Shown: positions 1 through 9,147 of the stretch, in pieces
Numbering within the stretch: position 1 is the stretch's first letter
Layout of the letters: the number at the start of each line of letters is the position of its first letter
Notes under the pieces: generated by a model
Database searches by the model: none
The model's input: only the letters and a program-made list of their open reading frames with translations
What the model was told of the DNA's origin: nothing
Made by a program: the position numbers and the translations under genes
Assembly (NCBI RefSeq): GCF_013401555.1
Contig: NZ_CP058552.1
Span: 6,200,001 to 6,264,000 of the forward strand
Direction of reading: 5' to 3'
From: Paenibacillus sp. E222
GTDB taxonomy: Bacteria > Bacillota > Bacilli > Paenibacillales > Paenibacillaceae
Length of the DNA: 64,000 nt

Positions 1-1781
1 GGGAAATCCAGCAGCATAGCGCGCATCATTGGAATACCTTTTACAGTCGACTCCACCGCAGAATTGTAAAGGTACGGCATCAGGCTGATTTTGAGTTTGG
101 TAAAGTCACGAACAACGTCCACGGATTCCTCGTCGAACAGCCAAGGCACACGATACGAAGTGCTTCCGTGTAGGCGGCTGTGAGAAGATAAAAGTCCAAA
201 TTGTACCCAGCGTTTGTATACGTCAGGGGTCGCTGTACTTTCAAAACCACTGATATCATGGCTCCAGAATCCGAAACCGGAAAGTCCAAGTGAGAGGCCA
301 CCGCGAAGTGATTCAGCCATGGATTCATACGTAGAAGAGCAGTCTCCACCCCAGTGAACCGGGAACTGTTGACCACCTGCTGTTGCAGAGCGTGCAAACA
401 GGGCAGCTTCGTTTTTGCCAATCTTTTCTTCGAGCAATTCAAATACAGCTTTGTTATAGAGCTGTGTATAGTAGTTGTGCATTTTAACCGGATCTGAGCC
501 ATCGAAGTACACGACATCTGTCGGAATTCTTTCACCGAAGTCTGTCTTGAATGAATCGACACCTTGATCAAGCAGAACTTCCAGCTTGCTCTTATACCAT
601 TTCACAGCATCCGGATTCGTGAAATCTACCAGTGCCATGCCTGCTTGCCACATATCCCATTGCCATACGCTGCCATCCGCTGTTTTTACCAGATAACCGT
701 TCTCCATACCTTCATCGAACAAGTAGGATTTTTCTGCAATGTATGGATTAATCCACGCACAGATTTTGAGTCCTTTTTCTTTCAGACGTGCAAGCATGCC
801 TTCCGGGTCGGGGAACATCGCTTCATCCCATACAAAATCAGACCATTGGTATTCCTTCATCCAGAAGCAGTCGAAATGGAATACAGACAGCGGAAGATCA
901 CGTTCAGCCATGCCATCTACGAAATGGTTAACCGTTGCTTCATCATAATCCGTTGTGAATGATGTGGTCAGCCACAGACCAAACGTCCATGCAGGTGGAA
1001 GCGCCGGTTTACCTGTTAATTTCGTATAATTATCAAGTACATCCTTTGGATTGTCACCGCCAATAATGAAGTATTCCAACGTCTCGCCTTCTACGCTGAA
1101 CTGCACTTTAGATACATTCTCCGACGCAATCTCATACGATACGCGTTCAGGATGGTTTACAAATACGCCATATCCTTTATTGGACAAATAGAAAGGAATG
1201 TTCTTATAGGACTGCTCACTGCTTGTACCGCCATCCTCATTCCAAGTATCGACGATTTGGCCATTCTTAACAAACGGCGTGAAGCGCTCACCGAGTCCAT
1301 AAACGTATTCACCAATGCCGAGATCCAGCTGCTCGCGGAAGTACGCTTCCTTGCTCGGACCTGTAATATAACCAGCCGCTCTTTGACCGCTACCTGTAAT
1401 CCGTTTTCCTCCATACAGGAAGCTGACGTCCCAACCATTCGTTTTGTCGATTTGAACTTCCAGATTGCCACTTTTCAAAACAGCGCCTTGTTCATTTTTT
1501 GAGATGTCAACATTCGCATCTTGCGTGTTAAGCTCAAATACAGGCCCTTTTTTCACTCCGCCTTTATGGTGATTCAAGGTTACACGAATAACGTTAGGCA
1601 TAGGTGAGCTGTACGTCGCTTTGAGCAATGTGCCGTTCAACGTGTCGCCTTTGGTGCGAATATATTTAGTTGCCGCATATACGGTCAAAGAATTCTCTTT
1701 TTGCACAATATCACGAATGTCAGTCGGGTTTTGAATGTGGTACCCTTCACGAGTCATCCAGAATCCATCAGTAAATTTCAT
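1..1781 (-). CDS. yicI: Alpha-xylosidase, glycoside hydrolase family 31 (YicI-like), 3' end outside window
   Basis: The gene begins at ATG 1781 behind a clear AAGGGGGA ribosome site and runs off the left edge, so about 593 residues are visible. The reading frame follows the YicI type of GH31: a beta-sandwich N-terminal part, then a TIM barrel with the nucleophile motif KTDFGE (Asp near residue 413) and the acid/base motif WGGDC (Asp near 479). Family knowledge predicts release of alpha-xylose from isoprimeverose or xyloglucan oligosaccharides in the cytoplasm. There is no signal peptide. It is divergent from the AraC regulator at 1954, and a perfect cre-like site lies between them, so induction by that regulator and repression by CcpA are likely. 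Alpha-glucosidase specificity cannot be excluded. Confidence 0.9.
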   Translation of the reverse strand, partial: MKFTDGFWMTREGYHIQNPTDIRDIVQKENSLTVYAATKYIRTKGDTLNGTLLKATYSSPMPNVIRVTLNHHKGGVKKGPVFELNTQDANVDISKNEQGAVLKSGNLEVQIDKTNGWDVSFLYGGKRITGSGQRAAGYITGPSKEAYFREQLDLGIGEYVYGLGERFTPFVKNGQIVDTWNEDGGTSSEQSYKNIPFYLSNKGYGVFVNHPERVSYEIASENVSKVQFSVEGETLEYFIIGGDNPKDVLDNYTKLTGKPALPPAWTFGLWLTTSFTTDYDEATVNHFVDGMAERDLPLSVFHFDCFWMKEYQWSDFVWDEAMFPDPEGMLARLKEKGLKICAWINPYIAEKSYLFDEGMENGYLVKTADGSVWQWDMWQAGMALVDFTNPDAVKWYKSKLEVLLDQGVDSFKTDFGERIPTDVVYFDGSDPVKMHNYYTQLYNKAVFELLEEKIGKNEAALFARSATAGGQQFPVHWGGDCSSTYESMAESLRGGLSLGLSGFGFWSHDISGFESTATPDVYKRWVQFGLLSSHSRLHGSTSYRVPWLFDEESVDVVRDFTKLKISLMPYLYNSAVESTVKGIPMMRAMLLDF

Positions 1782-1910
1782 GTTTTCTTTCCCCCTTCGG
1801 TTATACTATAATAATATTGACATTAATAACGAATTTCTTCTCATATTTTGACCAAATATATCACGATTCTGATATTTCTTATCCGATTCTTTATAAACAC
1901 CACCAATCTA

Positions 1911-1925
1911 TGGGAACGTTTACAT
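1911..1925 (-). promoter_or_regulatory. Candidate CcpA cre site between GH31 gene and araC-type gene
   Basis: Read on the minus strand the 15-mer ATGTAAACGTTCCCA fits the consensus WTGNAANCGNWNNCW at every position. It lies 130 bases before the GH31 start and 28 bases before the regulator start, in the divergent promoter region, where binding could repress either gene. Confidence 0.6.
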
Positions 1926-1953
1926 TAATAATGATGCAAAAGGAGATTCTCAT

Positions 1954-2868
1954 ATGGAACGTGAACGATTACGGGAAGACCGGATTCACGGCAATGCCAT
2001 GTATCCAGTCAGTGTGTACCCGGATATTCAGCAATTGAATGGCGATAGCATTCTTGATTGCCACTGGCACGACGAGATGGAGTTCACCATGGTGACTCAG
2101 GGCAGTGCTGTTTTTCAAATTGATATGAATACGGTAGAAGTCCAGGCGGGAGAAGCCATCTTTATCAATCGGGGAGAAATCCATGCAGGCTATCTGAAAG
2201 GCGATGTCCCCTGTGTTTTTTCATCCATTGTATTTAACCCAGAACTGTTAGGCAGTCGGACGTTTGATGCTGTACAGGAGAAGTTCGTTGGCCCACTTGT
2301 ACACAAAACGATTATCCCCCCTTACCATATCCAAACCAATGAGGCGTGGGGGCAAGAAATTATCTTTCATTTGAAACGTATTTTCGCCGATCATGCCGCC
2401 GGGACACCCACCTGCGAGATGACGACCAAAGCTTACCTCTACCTAATATTTGCACAAATGTTTGAACATATGAGACCTGCTGCTCTCAAAGGCACCGTTC
2501 CGTCAGGCAGTCATGATAAAGTGGAACGCCTGAAATCAGTCCTAAGCTATATTCACAAGCGTTACCCCGAACCACTCAAGTTAAAAGAACTGGCAGATGA
2601 GGCTAATATGAGCGAAGGACACTTTTGCCGCTTTTTCAAACAGATGGTGCAGAAAAGTCCGGTCGACTATATCAACTATTATCGCATCCAGCAGGCCTGT
2701 GTTCAGCTTGAAAATACCGATCACAAAATTGTGGATATTGCCATGGACGTCGGGTTTGAGCATTTGAGCTATTTCATTACAACATTCAAGAAACACAAGA
2801 ACATTACCCCGTCCCAATATCGCAAAATGTTTTATGAACAAGTGGCGATGGAACCTGCACTGGTCTAA
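1954..2868 (+). CDS. AraC-family transcriptional regulator
   Basis: The 304-residue protein has an N-terminal cupin-like sensing domain (HWHDEMEF near residue 32 and the tract VQAGEAIFINRGEIH) and a C-terminal pair of helix-turn-helix motifs (residues about 190-295) ending in the typical SPVDYI...A...GF and TPSQYRK signatures. The start at 1954 follows AAAAGGAG. The divergent GH31 gene makes it the likely sugar-responsive activator of alpha-xyloside use. The effector is inferred from context only. Confidence 0.88.
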   Translation: MERERLREDRIHGNAMYPVSVYPDIQQLNGDSILDCHWHDEMEFTMVTQGSAVFQIDMNTVEVQAGEAIFINRGEIHAGYLKGDVPCVFSSIVFNPELLGSRTFDAVQEKFVGPLVHKTIIPPYHIQTNEAWGQEIIFHLKRIFADHAAGTPTCEMTTKAYLYLIFAQMFEHMRPAALKGTVPSGSHDKVERLKSVLSYIHKRYPEPLKLKELADEANMSEGHFCRFFKQMVQKSPVDYINYYRIQQACVQLENTDHKIVDIAMDVGFEHLSYFITTFKKHKNITPSQYRKMFYEQVAMEPALV

Positions 2869-2958
2869 GCTTAAATTCTTATTCGGAGCGGCACTCCGCA
2901 CATTGAACTGACGATAATTCACTGTTCTCCACTTGTATATGAGTTAACAGATGCAAAG

Positions 2959-2997
2959 AAGGTGCTTCAGCCCTTTCAGCCGTAAGCACCTTTTTTA
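2959..2997 (+). terminator. Rho-independent terminator after araC-type gene
   Basis: A nine-base stem AAGGTGCTT/AAGCACCTT with a 16-base loop is followed by a run of six T on the plus strand. It ends the plus-strand transcript and lies just before the convergent minus-strand gene end. Confidence 0.85.
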
Positions 2998-3022
2998 TCA
3001 TTCTGATGAATGGAATTTCATT

Positions 3023-3943
3023 TTAATTTTTCAGTGTCTCCCATGAGTTGTACTCATGCACCGAGAATCCGTTAAAGGACGAGTGCACACTTGCCATCTT
3101 CTCGACCAGCTTGAGCTGTGCTTCCATATATGCTGTACCCTCTTCATAAAAGGTAATAAAATCGCCTTCCTTGCTTTGCTTCGTCTCCACGGCAATTGAT
3201 ACCGTTTTACCCAAAAGTGACGCTTCCTCCAGCTCATCCTTCGCTACATTATAGATGGCCGCTGCCGTATCCCGGTAAGCCATAATGGTAATCGAGTCAA
3301 ACTTGCGGATCATCCAGCTGCTTACATTCATTGTGGAACCCGGAATTTTATAACCATCCAGCCAGAAAGGCAGGTCAGCGGCTACAGGCATCTTCATCCG
3401 TGCGGCCCGATCGACGATGTATTGAACGTTCCCCTGCCACTGCGTAATCACACTGGCTTGATTGGTTTTCCACTCGGGATGTACATGAGGTTCAATGTCC
3501 AGATGGATGCCGGCAAACTTCTCATTGGGCTCTACTTGATTTTGATACGCTTCAACCCAGTCCAGAAACTCTGCAATTTGATCCCGGCTCTCCGTCAGTC
3601 CCCAGGCAGGTCTTCCTTCCATAACGTCCACGGCAATATTCTTCTCTCTGGCTTGACGAATGAACGATGTATAGTACGGAAGCTTTACATCCCGATTCAT
3701 TTGTAGGTAGATCGTATTGATTTTGTTCGTTGTGGCGAACTTCAGCACTAGCTGAGGGTTACTTTGAATCTGCGTGGTGTCCCATACCCAGGTTGCTCTT
3801 ACGGTTCCCTGTACCGTTCCATGGATGGTTTCATAACTGTCCACTGAGCCAAGTGCAGTGGCCTTGCAAACATACGTATTCCCTGCAAACAGCATGAAAC
3901 AACTAATTAACAAAATGAATTGGTACCTTCTTTTGCTTTTCAT
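3023..3943 (-). CDS. Exported TIM-barrel-like protein of unknown function
   Basis: The 306-residue product starts with Lys/Arg residues and a hydrophobic stretch (residues 9-28), so it is exported. Cys residues at 15 and 26 are not in a clean lipobox. The mature part carries alternating strand/helix segments and the motif GIHLDIEPH, with Asp-x-Glu at the end of a predicted barrel strand, as in glycoside-hydrolase-like folds. The tract DSITIMAYRD resembles strands of GH18-like barrels. The start follows AAAGGGAG. I do not recognise the family. A cell-surface carbohydrate-active or carbohydrate-binding role is a guess from the fold-like motifs and the neighbouring sugar genes. Confidence 0.7.
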   Translation of the reverse strand: MKSKRRYQFILLISCFMLFAGNTYVCKATALGSVDSYETIHGTVQGTVRATWVWDTTQIQSNPQLVLKFATTNKINTIYLQMNRDVKLPYYTSFIRQAREKNIAVDVMEGRPAWGLTESRDQIAEFLDWVEAYQNQVEPNEKFAGIHLDIEPHVHPEWKTNQASVITQWQGNVQYIVDRAARMKMPVAADLPFWLDGYKIPGSTMNVSSWMIRKFDSITIMAYRDTAAAIYNVAKDELEEASLLGKTVSIAVETKQSKEGDFITFYEEGTAYMEAQLKLVEKMASVHSSFNGFSVHEYNSWETLKN

Positions 3944-4256
3944 ATTTGTACACTCCCTTTGATGTTATGCAGCTCTATCGTGCAAATCTCGATGAAATTC
4001 TGTCGTTTTATATTCATTCATTGGATACAATTTCGATGTACGACTATTTACATTGCTTTTATATGCAACATCATCTCTTAGACTTACGACGAAAGAATCA
4101 TATAACATTATTTCGGGTATTCACACTTCTGTATTTATAGTTCCAAAGTCTCATTTATGAGAAACTTTTTAATTTTAGCCTAATTCCACCCTAACATGGG
4201 TCACTTTTTGCATATGTACAACAGACGACTCAAGACCTAGTAAGCGTTTTCCTGTG
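3944..4256. other. Noncoding gap, AT-rich
   Basis: The stretch holds the promoter region of the minus-strand gene starting at 3943 and, at its far end, the adenine deaminase terminator. A 64-codon plus-strand frame at 3946 has no ribosome site and is not credible. I see no RNA structure besides the terminator. Confidence 0.5.
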
Positions 4257-4287
4257 AAAATAAAAAAGGCCGCCCAAAGGCGACCTT
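4257..4287 (-). terminator. Terminator after adenine deaminase gene
   Basis: On the minus strand an eight-pair stem, AAGGTCGC against GCGGCCTT with one T-G pair, is followed by TTTTTTATTTT. It lies 46 bases after the stop codon. Confidence 0.85.
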
Positions 4288-4332
4288 CACTTCTCTACCC
4301 GTTTCTAGGAAGAACGGGCACGCTATTATTCG

Positions 4333-6189
4333 TTAATTCCCAGCTGGAGCAGCCGGTGTATTCTCCACCATCTCATCAAACAGGGATACCAGCTCAATGC
4401 CTTCTGCCGAAATGCGTACCAGCCCTTTATCAGACAACCGCAATTCCGGAATAACAACAAGCGCCAACAGAGACAGCGTCATAAATGCATTATTTAATGT
4501 ACAGCCAGCAGCCTGTAACGCTTCACTAATCGCTGCAGATTGAGCTGCTACCACTTCAAAAGATTCCGTAGACATCAAGCCTGCAATGCGCAGCGGGAAT
4601 TCGGTCACACCAGACGCAGTCACGACAGCTACGCCGCCCTGCATTCCAATAACCCGGTTGCCCGCCTCAGCCATCAATGCGTCATCATTCCCGATAATGA
4701 GCAGATTGTGACTGTCATGTGCAACGGTCATCGCAATGGCCGCAGGACCTGTGAAGCCAATGCCCCCAACAAGAGCAACGGCGCGATTGCCCGTTTGTTT
4801 GTGGCGCTCCAGCACCGCAATTTTGCAGATTTCACCTGATGTTGAAACGACGACATTGCCATGTTCCACCGTAACATTAACATGCTTCTCCTTGGTATCC
4901 ACATGGTTCTCTGTCACATGAATCACTTTTGCTCCAATCATACCTTCGGTAATCGGCGCAGACAGTTCCATGTCCTTCGGCTGAATATTCGCTTCCAGTT
5001 TCACGGTATTCAGCGCCTCTTCCGGGTATGTGAAGCTGTCCCAGACCGCCGTCATTTTGCCGTTCTCTGCCACGACATGCCCTGCGGCAATCGTCATTCC
5101 TACACGGACATCAGCCAAGCGTCCATCGAGCAAAATAATATCGGCGATATTCCCCGGAATAACCGCACCAACGTCGCGTGCTACACCGAAACGTTCAGCC
5201 GTATTGATCGTCGCCATCTGGAAAGCGGTAACCGGCTTCACCCCTTGAGAAATAGCCAAACGTACAACAAAGTCCATATGGCCTTCTTTGAGCAGCGACT
5301 CAGAACTCCGGTCGTCCGTCACCAGCATCATTCGGCGTGTATCCAGGCCAAGCTCTGTGCAGGCTTTGATCGTTTCCGCCACGTCATGCCACGCAGAGCC
5401 CTGACGCATTTTGGCGTACATGCCAAGCCGCAGGCGTTCCACCACATCTTCCTTCGTAACACATTCATGATCCCCCGTAACGCCGCTTGCTGCGTAGGCT
5501 GGCAGACGCCAGTCATCCGCTGCCCAGGTGAAGTGACCGTCTGCCACCTTGCCCGCTCGGAGCGTCGCCTGAATCTCACCGATCATCGTCTCGTCCCCGT
5601 ACACAACCCCAGGGAAGTTCATCACTTCACCAAGGCCAATCATATCCGGACCCCAGGAGAGGGCTTCCGCCACTTCTTCCGGTCCAATATAAGCGCCAGT
5701 GGTCTCCAGTCCAGGATGTGTTGAAGGAACACAGGAAGCCACCTGCATATAAGCAGCCATTGGCGTCGTCCGAGCTTCATCCAGCATCAATCGCAGACCT
5801 TTGAGCCCAAGCACATTGGAAATCTCATGCGGGTCAAAGAACCCTCCCGTTGTACCGGAAGGCAGCACGGCTCTCGCAAACTCCGTTACTTTCATTTGAG
5901 TACTTTCAATATGACAGTGCCCATCCAGCAATCCGGGAGCAATGTATTTGCCTTCTGCCTCAATAATACGTGTATGCTCTCCGATCGTATGGCTTACATC
6001 TTTGCCAACATATGCAATCCGGGATCCCTGTACCGCTACAGACATGCCCGGCAAAATTTCACCCGATATCACATTAACCAGTGTTCCGCCCCGAATGACC
6101 AAGGTAGCAGGCAAGTCTCCCCGTGCTGTTGCCACCAGATCCGGTACGCAATCCGCCATTAATGGGCGTTCAAAAGATGGTGTGTTCAT
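4333..6189 (-). CDS. adeC: Adenine deaminase
   Basis: The 618-residue amidohydrolase converts adenine to hypoxanthine and ammonia in purine salvage (EC 3.5.4.2). The N-terminal part has the metal motif DGHCHIEST (His91, His93, Glu95), the PHEI segment and VTDDRSSE. The C-terminal adenine-deaminase domain includes the long VIGNDDALMAEA region. Length and motif order match bacterial AdeC. The start is supported by GAAGGAGG eleven bases upstream. It appears monocistronic. I found no purine riboswitch core in the 220 bases upstream, so regulation is unknown. Confidence 0.95.
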   Translation of the reverse strand: MNTPSFERPLMADCVPDLVATARGDLPATLVIRGGTLVNVISGEILPGMSVAVQGSRIAYVGKDVSHTIGEHTRIIEAEGKYIAPGLLDGHCHIESTQMKVTEFARAVLPSGTTGGFFDPHEISNVLGLKGLRLMLDEARTTPMAAYMQVASCVPSTHPGLETTGAYIGPEEVAEALSWGPDMIGLGEVMNFPGVVYGDETMIGEIQATLRAGKVADGHFTWAADDWRLPAYAASGVTGDHECVTKEDVVERLRLGMYAKMRQGSAWHDVAETIKACTELGLDTRRMMLVTDDRSSESLLKEGHMDFVVRLAISQGVKPVTAFQMATINTAERFGVARDVGAVIPGNIADIILLDGRLADVRVGMTIAAGHVVAENGKMTAVWDSFTYPEEALNTVKLEANIQPKDMELSAPITEGMIGAKVIHVTENHVDTKEKHVNVTVEHGNVVVSTSGEICKIAVLERHKQTGNRAVALVGGIGFTGPAAIAMTVAHDSHNLLIIGNDDALMAEAGNRVIGMQGGVAVVTASGVTEFPLRIAGLMSTESFEVVAAQSAAISEALQAAGCTLNNAFMTLSLLALVVIPELRLSDKGLVRISAEGIELVSLFDEMVENTPAAPAGN

Positions 6190-6475
6190 GTTGCTGCCTC
6201 CTTCATTAAATAAACGATCATAAAAAAAATAGATTGTTACGATTATATGAGTCTCGCCGTCATGTGTAAAGAAAATTCACACTTATTGTGCATGAACACA
6301 AAGGATGAATCATTTTTTATCCATAAAGCCCAATCCTTCTAATCTCATGTCAGCATGTCAGAAGAGATGAAATGATCTATGTCCAGTAATGTCCAGAGAT
6401 CAACTTCATACCTCACGCTGCAAAGGCCAACCTCATGGAGCTTCTTATTCCCCACATCGTATTCCACAATACACA
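6190..6475. other. Noncoding gap between adeC and the helD terminator
   Basis: This gap upstream of adeC should hold its promoter. The bases are AT-rich near 6220-6340. Overlapping short frames on both strands lack ribosome sites. No conserved RNA structure is visible to me. Confidence 0.45.
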
Positions 6476-6503
6476 GAAAAACTCCCGTCCTTTCGAACGG
6501 AAG
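6476..6503 (-). terminator. Terminator after helD
   Basis: On the minus strand CTTCCGTTC, loop GAAA, then GGACGGGAG forms nine pairs (two of them G-T), followed by TTTTTC. It lies 28 bases downstream of the helicase stop. Confidence 0.75.
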
Positions 6504-6530
6504 CCTTCTTCAAGAGCATACAAGACGAAG

Positions 6531-8906
6531 TTAATCGGCCTGAGCCGCAGATACCTTGCCCATATCATACAATTCCTCGGACTGGGACGTAATGAATGGG
6601 CTCGGTTTATCCATGCAATAGATATGCAGTAAATGCATCGCACGCGTACATGCCGTATAGAACAGCTTACGTTCATGTTCCTGCGCATATTGCGATGCAG
6701 ATCCGTCATAGATCAGAACCGCATCAAACTCCACACCTTTGGCCAGATACGCCGGGATGACATGCACACCCCGTTCAAAGGCGAGTGTTGTTTTCTTGAT
6801 CAGCTTCGGTGCCGCAGGCAATACGTTGCTTAATGTTTCGTGTACGTCCTTGCTTTCTTCCGCGGTTTTGCAGATGACCGCAACCGATTCATACCCTTCC
6901 TGAATCAGGTGTTTGAGATCGGCTGTTATAACATCCAGATGCTCCTGTTCATTGGAAGAAACAATCACTTTCGGCTTCTCCCCGCCCCGGTTAAATGGAA
7001 CAATCTCTTCTCCACCGGGAACCATGCCGCGTGTGAACTCCACGATCTCCTGTGTTGAACGATAACTTCTCGTCAGCTCGATCACTTCCGTATTTTCCGG
7101 ACCATACAGGTTGGTCAGCGGCCCCGTACCACTCAATACCGAAGAGTGTGCATAGATGGCTTGATTAAAATCTCCAAGTGCGGTGAATTTCGATCTCGGA
7201 AACAATCTTTTCATAAAAGCAAGCTGGAAGGCAGAGTAATCCTGCGCCTCATCAATGATCACATGGCGGATATTGGAATTAATATGGAAACCGAGCAGCA
7301 ACTCACGCAAATACAAATAAGGTGTGATATCCTCGTAGGCCAGCTCCTGTAATTTCAGTCTGCGAAGTGTCATCTCACTAATCTCTTCCCAGTGTGAAGG
7401 CAGTGCTTCCTCTCCCAAGAGGCGAACCATCTGGGCCCGGTCACTGAACAAGTGCGCGTACAGCTGACGGACATCGACAAAACGCAATGATTTGATCCAT
7501 TTGCGCAAAGGCTTGAGCCGATCACTGACCACCATTCGGGCAAGGATCTCTCGTTCCTGCTGGAAATCATCGAACGTGTCTGACTTCCCTTTTTGCTTAC
7601 GCTTTAGACGCTGGTATGCCCGCTGCAGATCCTCCGGCTCCATCAGATCCAGTTGTTGATCTACCCAAGGTGCTTCCAATTCGCCTTTACCAAAGGCCGA
7701 TAACTCTTTGAGCATCCAGTCCCGCAGGATTTCCAATCGATTCACCAGCTTGACGGATGGCTCGAAGCTATAGAATTTCTCCGCCATGGCTTCAGCTGTA
7801 ACCACAGCCCGTCCTTGGAACCGAACCGGCTTGAACTTCATGCCTTCCGACATCATGCTGTCCTTATAACGCGTTATGACCTTCAGGAAAGATTCGGATG
7901 ACTTGAATCGAATGCCGGACATACGCGCATCGTACTGAGGATCTTCTGTTCCGGTGAGTACGTATTCAAGCTGAATGAATGGGTCTTCCAGCTGATATTC
8001 ACGGCCCAGACGGCGTTCCAGATACTCCTGGAAGGTCGTTTGCAGCATGTTTTCCTCCCCAAGCTCGGGCAGTACGGTGGAAACATAACTGTTGAACATC
8101 GGGTTTGGCGAAAAAAGGACCATCTGATCCGCTTGCAGATGCTCGCGGTATTTATAGAGAAGATACGCCACACGCTGAAGTGCAGCGGATGTTTTACCAC
8201 TGCCAGCAGCTCCCTGCACGATCAGCATGCGAGTCCGGTCATTACGGATAATCCGGTTCTGCTCCTTCTGAATCGTCGCCACAATGCTTTTCATCTGTGC
8301 ATCCGAGGTTCGGCTAAGAACGGCCTGTAACAGTTCATCCCCAATCGTAACCCCGGTGTCGAACATAAAGCGGATACGTCCATCCCGAATGACAAACTGC
8401 CGCTTCATCTCAATATCGCCACTTATCTCACCGCTCGGTGTATGATACGTGACCGGACCTGGTGCACCATCGTAATACAGGTTCGATATGGGTGCACGCC
8501 AGTCATAGACAAGGAAGGATTCCTCTTTCTCATCCAGCAATGATGCGATCCCCAGATAGATTCGTTCTGCATTCGGATAGCCATTTTCCTTAAAATCAAT
8601 GCGTCCAAAATACGGTGAATGATGCAGCCGTTTCATTTTGTCCAGCGCTGCTGCCGTATTCAGGTGACTGCGCTCCCGGTCCGATAAAACCTGTGATTGC
8701 TGCCGCATGCTGGTGGAGGTTTCACCCACGTCATCCGCTTCGCTGAAGTTCATGGTGACTTCGTCCCAGAAGTCTTTTCTCATCCCCACAACTTCGTCCC
8801 TGAAGGAACCTACCTCTTTTTCTAGGATGTCTATTTTCCGATCAATCTGTTCTGTTACAATGTTGACCCGCTGTTGCTCCTCGCTCCATTGCTGGTCTGT
8901 ACTCAT
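6531..8906 (-). CDS. helD: HelD-type RNA polymerase-associated helicase (UvrD/Rep superfamily)
   Basis: The 791-residue protein opens with a charged coiled-coil segment (residues 1-60), as in HelD proteins, where this arm enters RNA polymerase. A superfamily 1 motor follows, with Walker A GAAGSGKTS at 232-240, the DEAQD motif in VIIDEAQDYS, TALGDFNQAIY and the C-terminal ACTRAMH motif. Family knowledge: HelD uses ATP to release stalled or nucleic-acid-bound RNA polymerase for recycling. Full length for the bacillar class. The start follows AGAGGGGCG. A strong promoter pointing the other way lies about 50 bases upstream of its start. Confidence 0.92.
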   Translation of the reverse strand: MSTDQQWSEEQQRVNIVTEQIDRKIDILEKEVGSFRDEVVGMRKDFWDEVTMNFSEADDVGETSTSMRQQSQVLSDRERSHLNTAAALDKMKRLHHSPYFGRIDFKENGYPNAERIYLGIASLLDEKEESFLVYDWRAPISNLYYDGAPGPVTYHTPSGEISGDIEMKRQFVIRDGRIRFMFDTGVTIGDELLQAVLSRTSDAQMKSIVATIQKEQNRIIRNDRTRMLIVQGAAGSGKTSAALQRVAYLLYKYREHLQADQMVLFSPNPMFNSYVSTVLPELGEENMLQTTFQEYLERRLGREYQLEDPFIQLEYVLTGTEDPQYDARMSGIRFKSSESFLKVITRYKDSMMSEGMKFKPVRFQGRAVVTAEAMAEKFYSFEPSVKLVNRLEILRDWMLKELSAFGKGELEAPWVDQQLDLMEPEDLQRAYQRLKRKQKGKSDTFDDFQQEREILARMVVSDRLKPLRKWIKSLRFVDVRQLYAHLFSDRAQMVRLLGEEALPSHWEEISEMTLRRLKLQELAYEDITPYLYLRELLLGFHINSNIRHVIIDEAQDYSAFQLAFMKRLFPRSKFTALGDFNQAIYAHSSVLSGTGPLTNLYGPENTEVIELTRSYRSTQEIVEFTRGMVPGGEEIVPFNRGGEKPKVIVSSNEQEHLDVITADLKHLIQEGYESVAVICKTAEESKDVHETLSNVLPAAPKLIKKTTLAFERGVHVIPAYLAKGVEFDAVLIYDGSASQYAQEHERKLFYTACTRAMHLLHIYCMDKPSPFITSQSEELYDMGKVSAAQAD

Positions 8907-8953
8907 ATGTTAATACGCCCCTCTTTCCCCGGATTGTGTCCTCAAAAGCCCAT

Positions 8954-8983
8954 TTGACAAGCCCGAAAAGGCTATGGTATAAT
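8954..8983 (+). promoter_or_regulatory. Strong sigma-A-type promoter with extended -10, divergent from helD
   Basis: TTGACA at 8954-8959 and TATAAT at 8978-8983 are separated by 18 bases, and TGG directly precedes the -10 box. All twelve hexamer positions match consensus. It points to the plus strand, where no credible gene follows before the hairpin at 9062-9100. Confidence 0.75.
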
Positions 8984-8989
8984 TAATTA

Positions 8990-9100
8990 GAAAGTAAACA
9001 TTTTTATTTTATGTTAATTAGTTCTAATTTTCTGAAAACCATTTTTTATTGTACCAGTGACAACGTCCCGATGCAAGCGGAGGCGTTTTTTGTTGTTTTT
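8990..9100 (+). ncRNA. Candidate small RNA transcribed divergently from helD
   Basis: A transcript from the consensus promoter would begin near 8990 and meet a terminator-like hairpin at 9062-9090: AACGTCC pairs with GGA(GG)CGTT across a two-base bulge, and a T-rich tract follows. The expected RNA is about 100-110 bases. A 67-codon frame from 9011 lacks a ribosome site and runs antisense into the next gene, so coding is unlikely. This is inference from promoter plus terminator. The family is unknown. Confidence 0.4.
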
Positions 9101-9147
9101 ATTCTATTATTACCCTCGATTGGGATGAATATAGAACGTTTACCATT

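Noticed and set aside
3946..4140. 64-codon plus-strand frame in the gap before adeC
   Set aside because: No ribosome site, very AT-rich composition, overlaps the promoter of the gene at 3943.
4861..5724. 287-codon plus-strand frame inside adeC
   Set aside because: It lies fully opposite the conserved adenine deaminase frame, has no ribosome site and shows no domain pattern.
6190..6412. Purine riboswitch before adeC
   Set aside because: I looked for the conserved three-way junction loops on the minus strand and found none.
8907..8990. Rifamycin-associated element before helD
   Set aside because: The only inverted repeat near the helD promoter is a short AGCC/GGCT pair, unlike the known actinobacterial element as I recall it.
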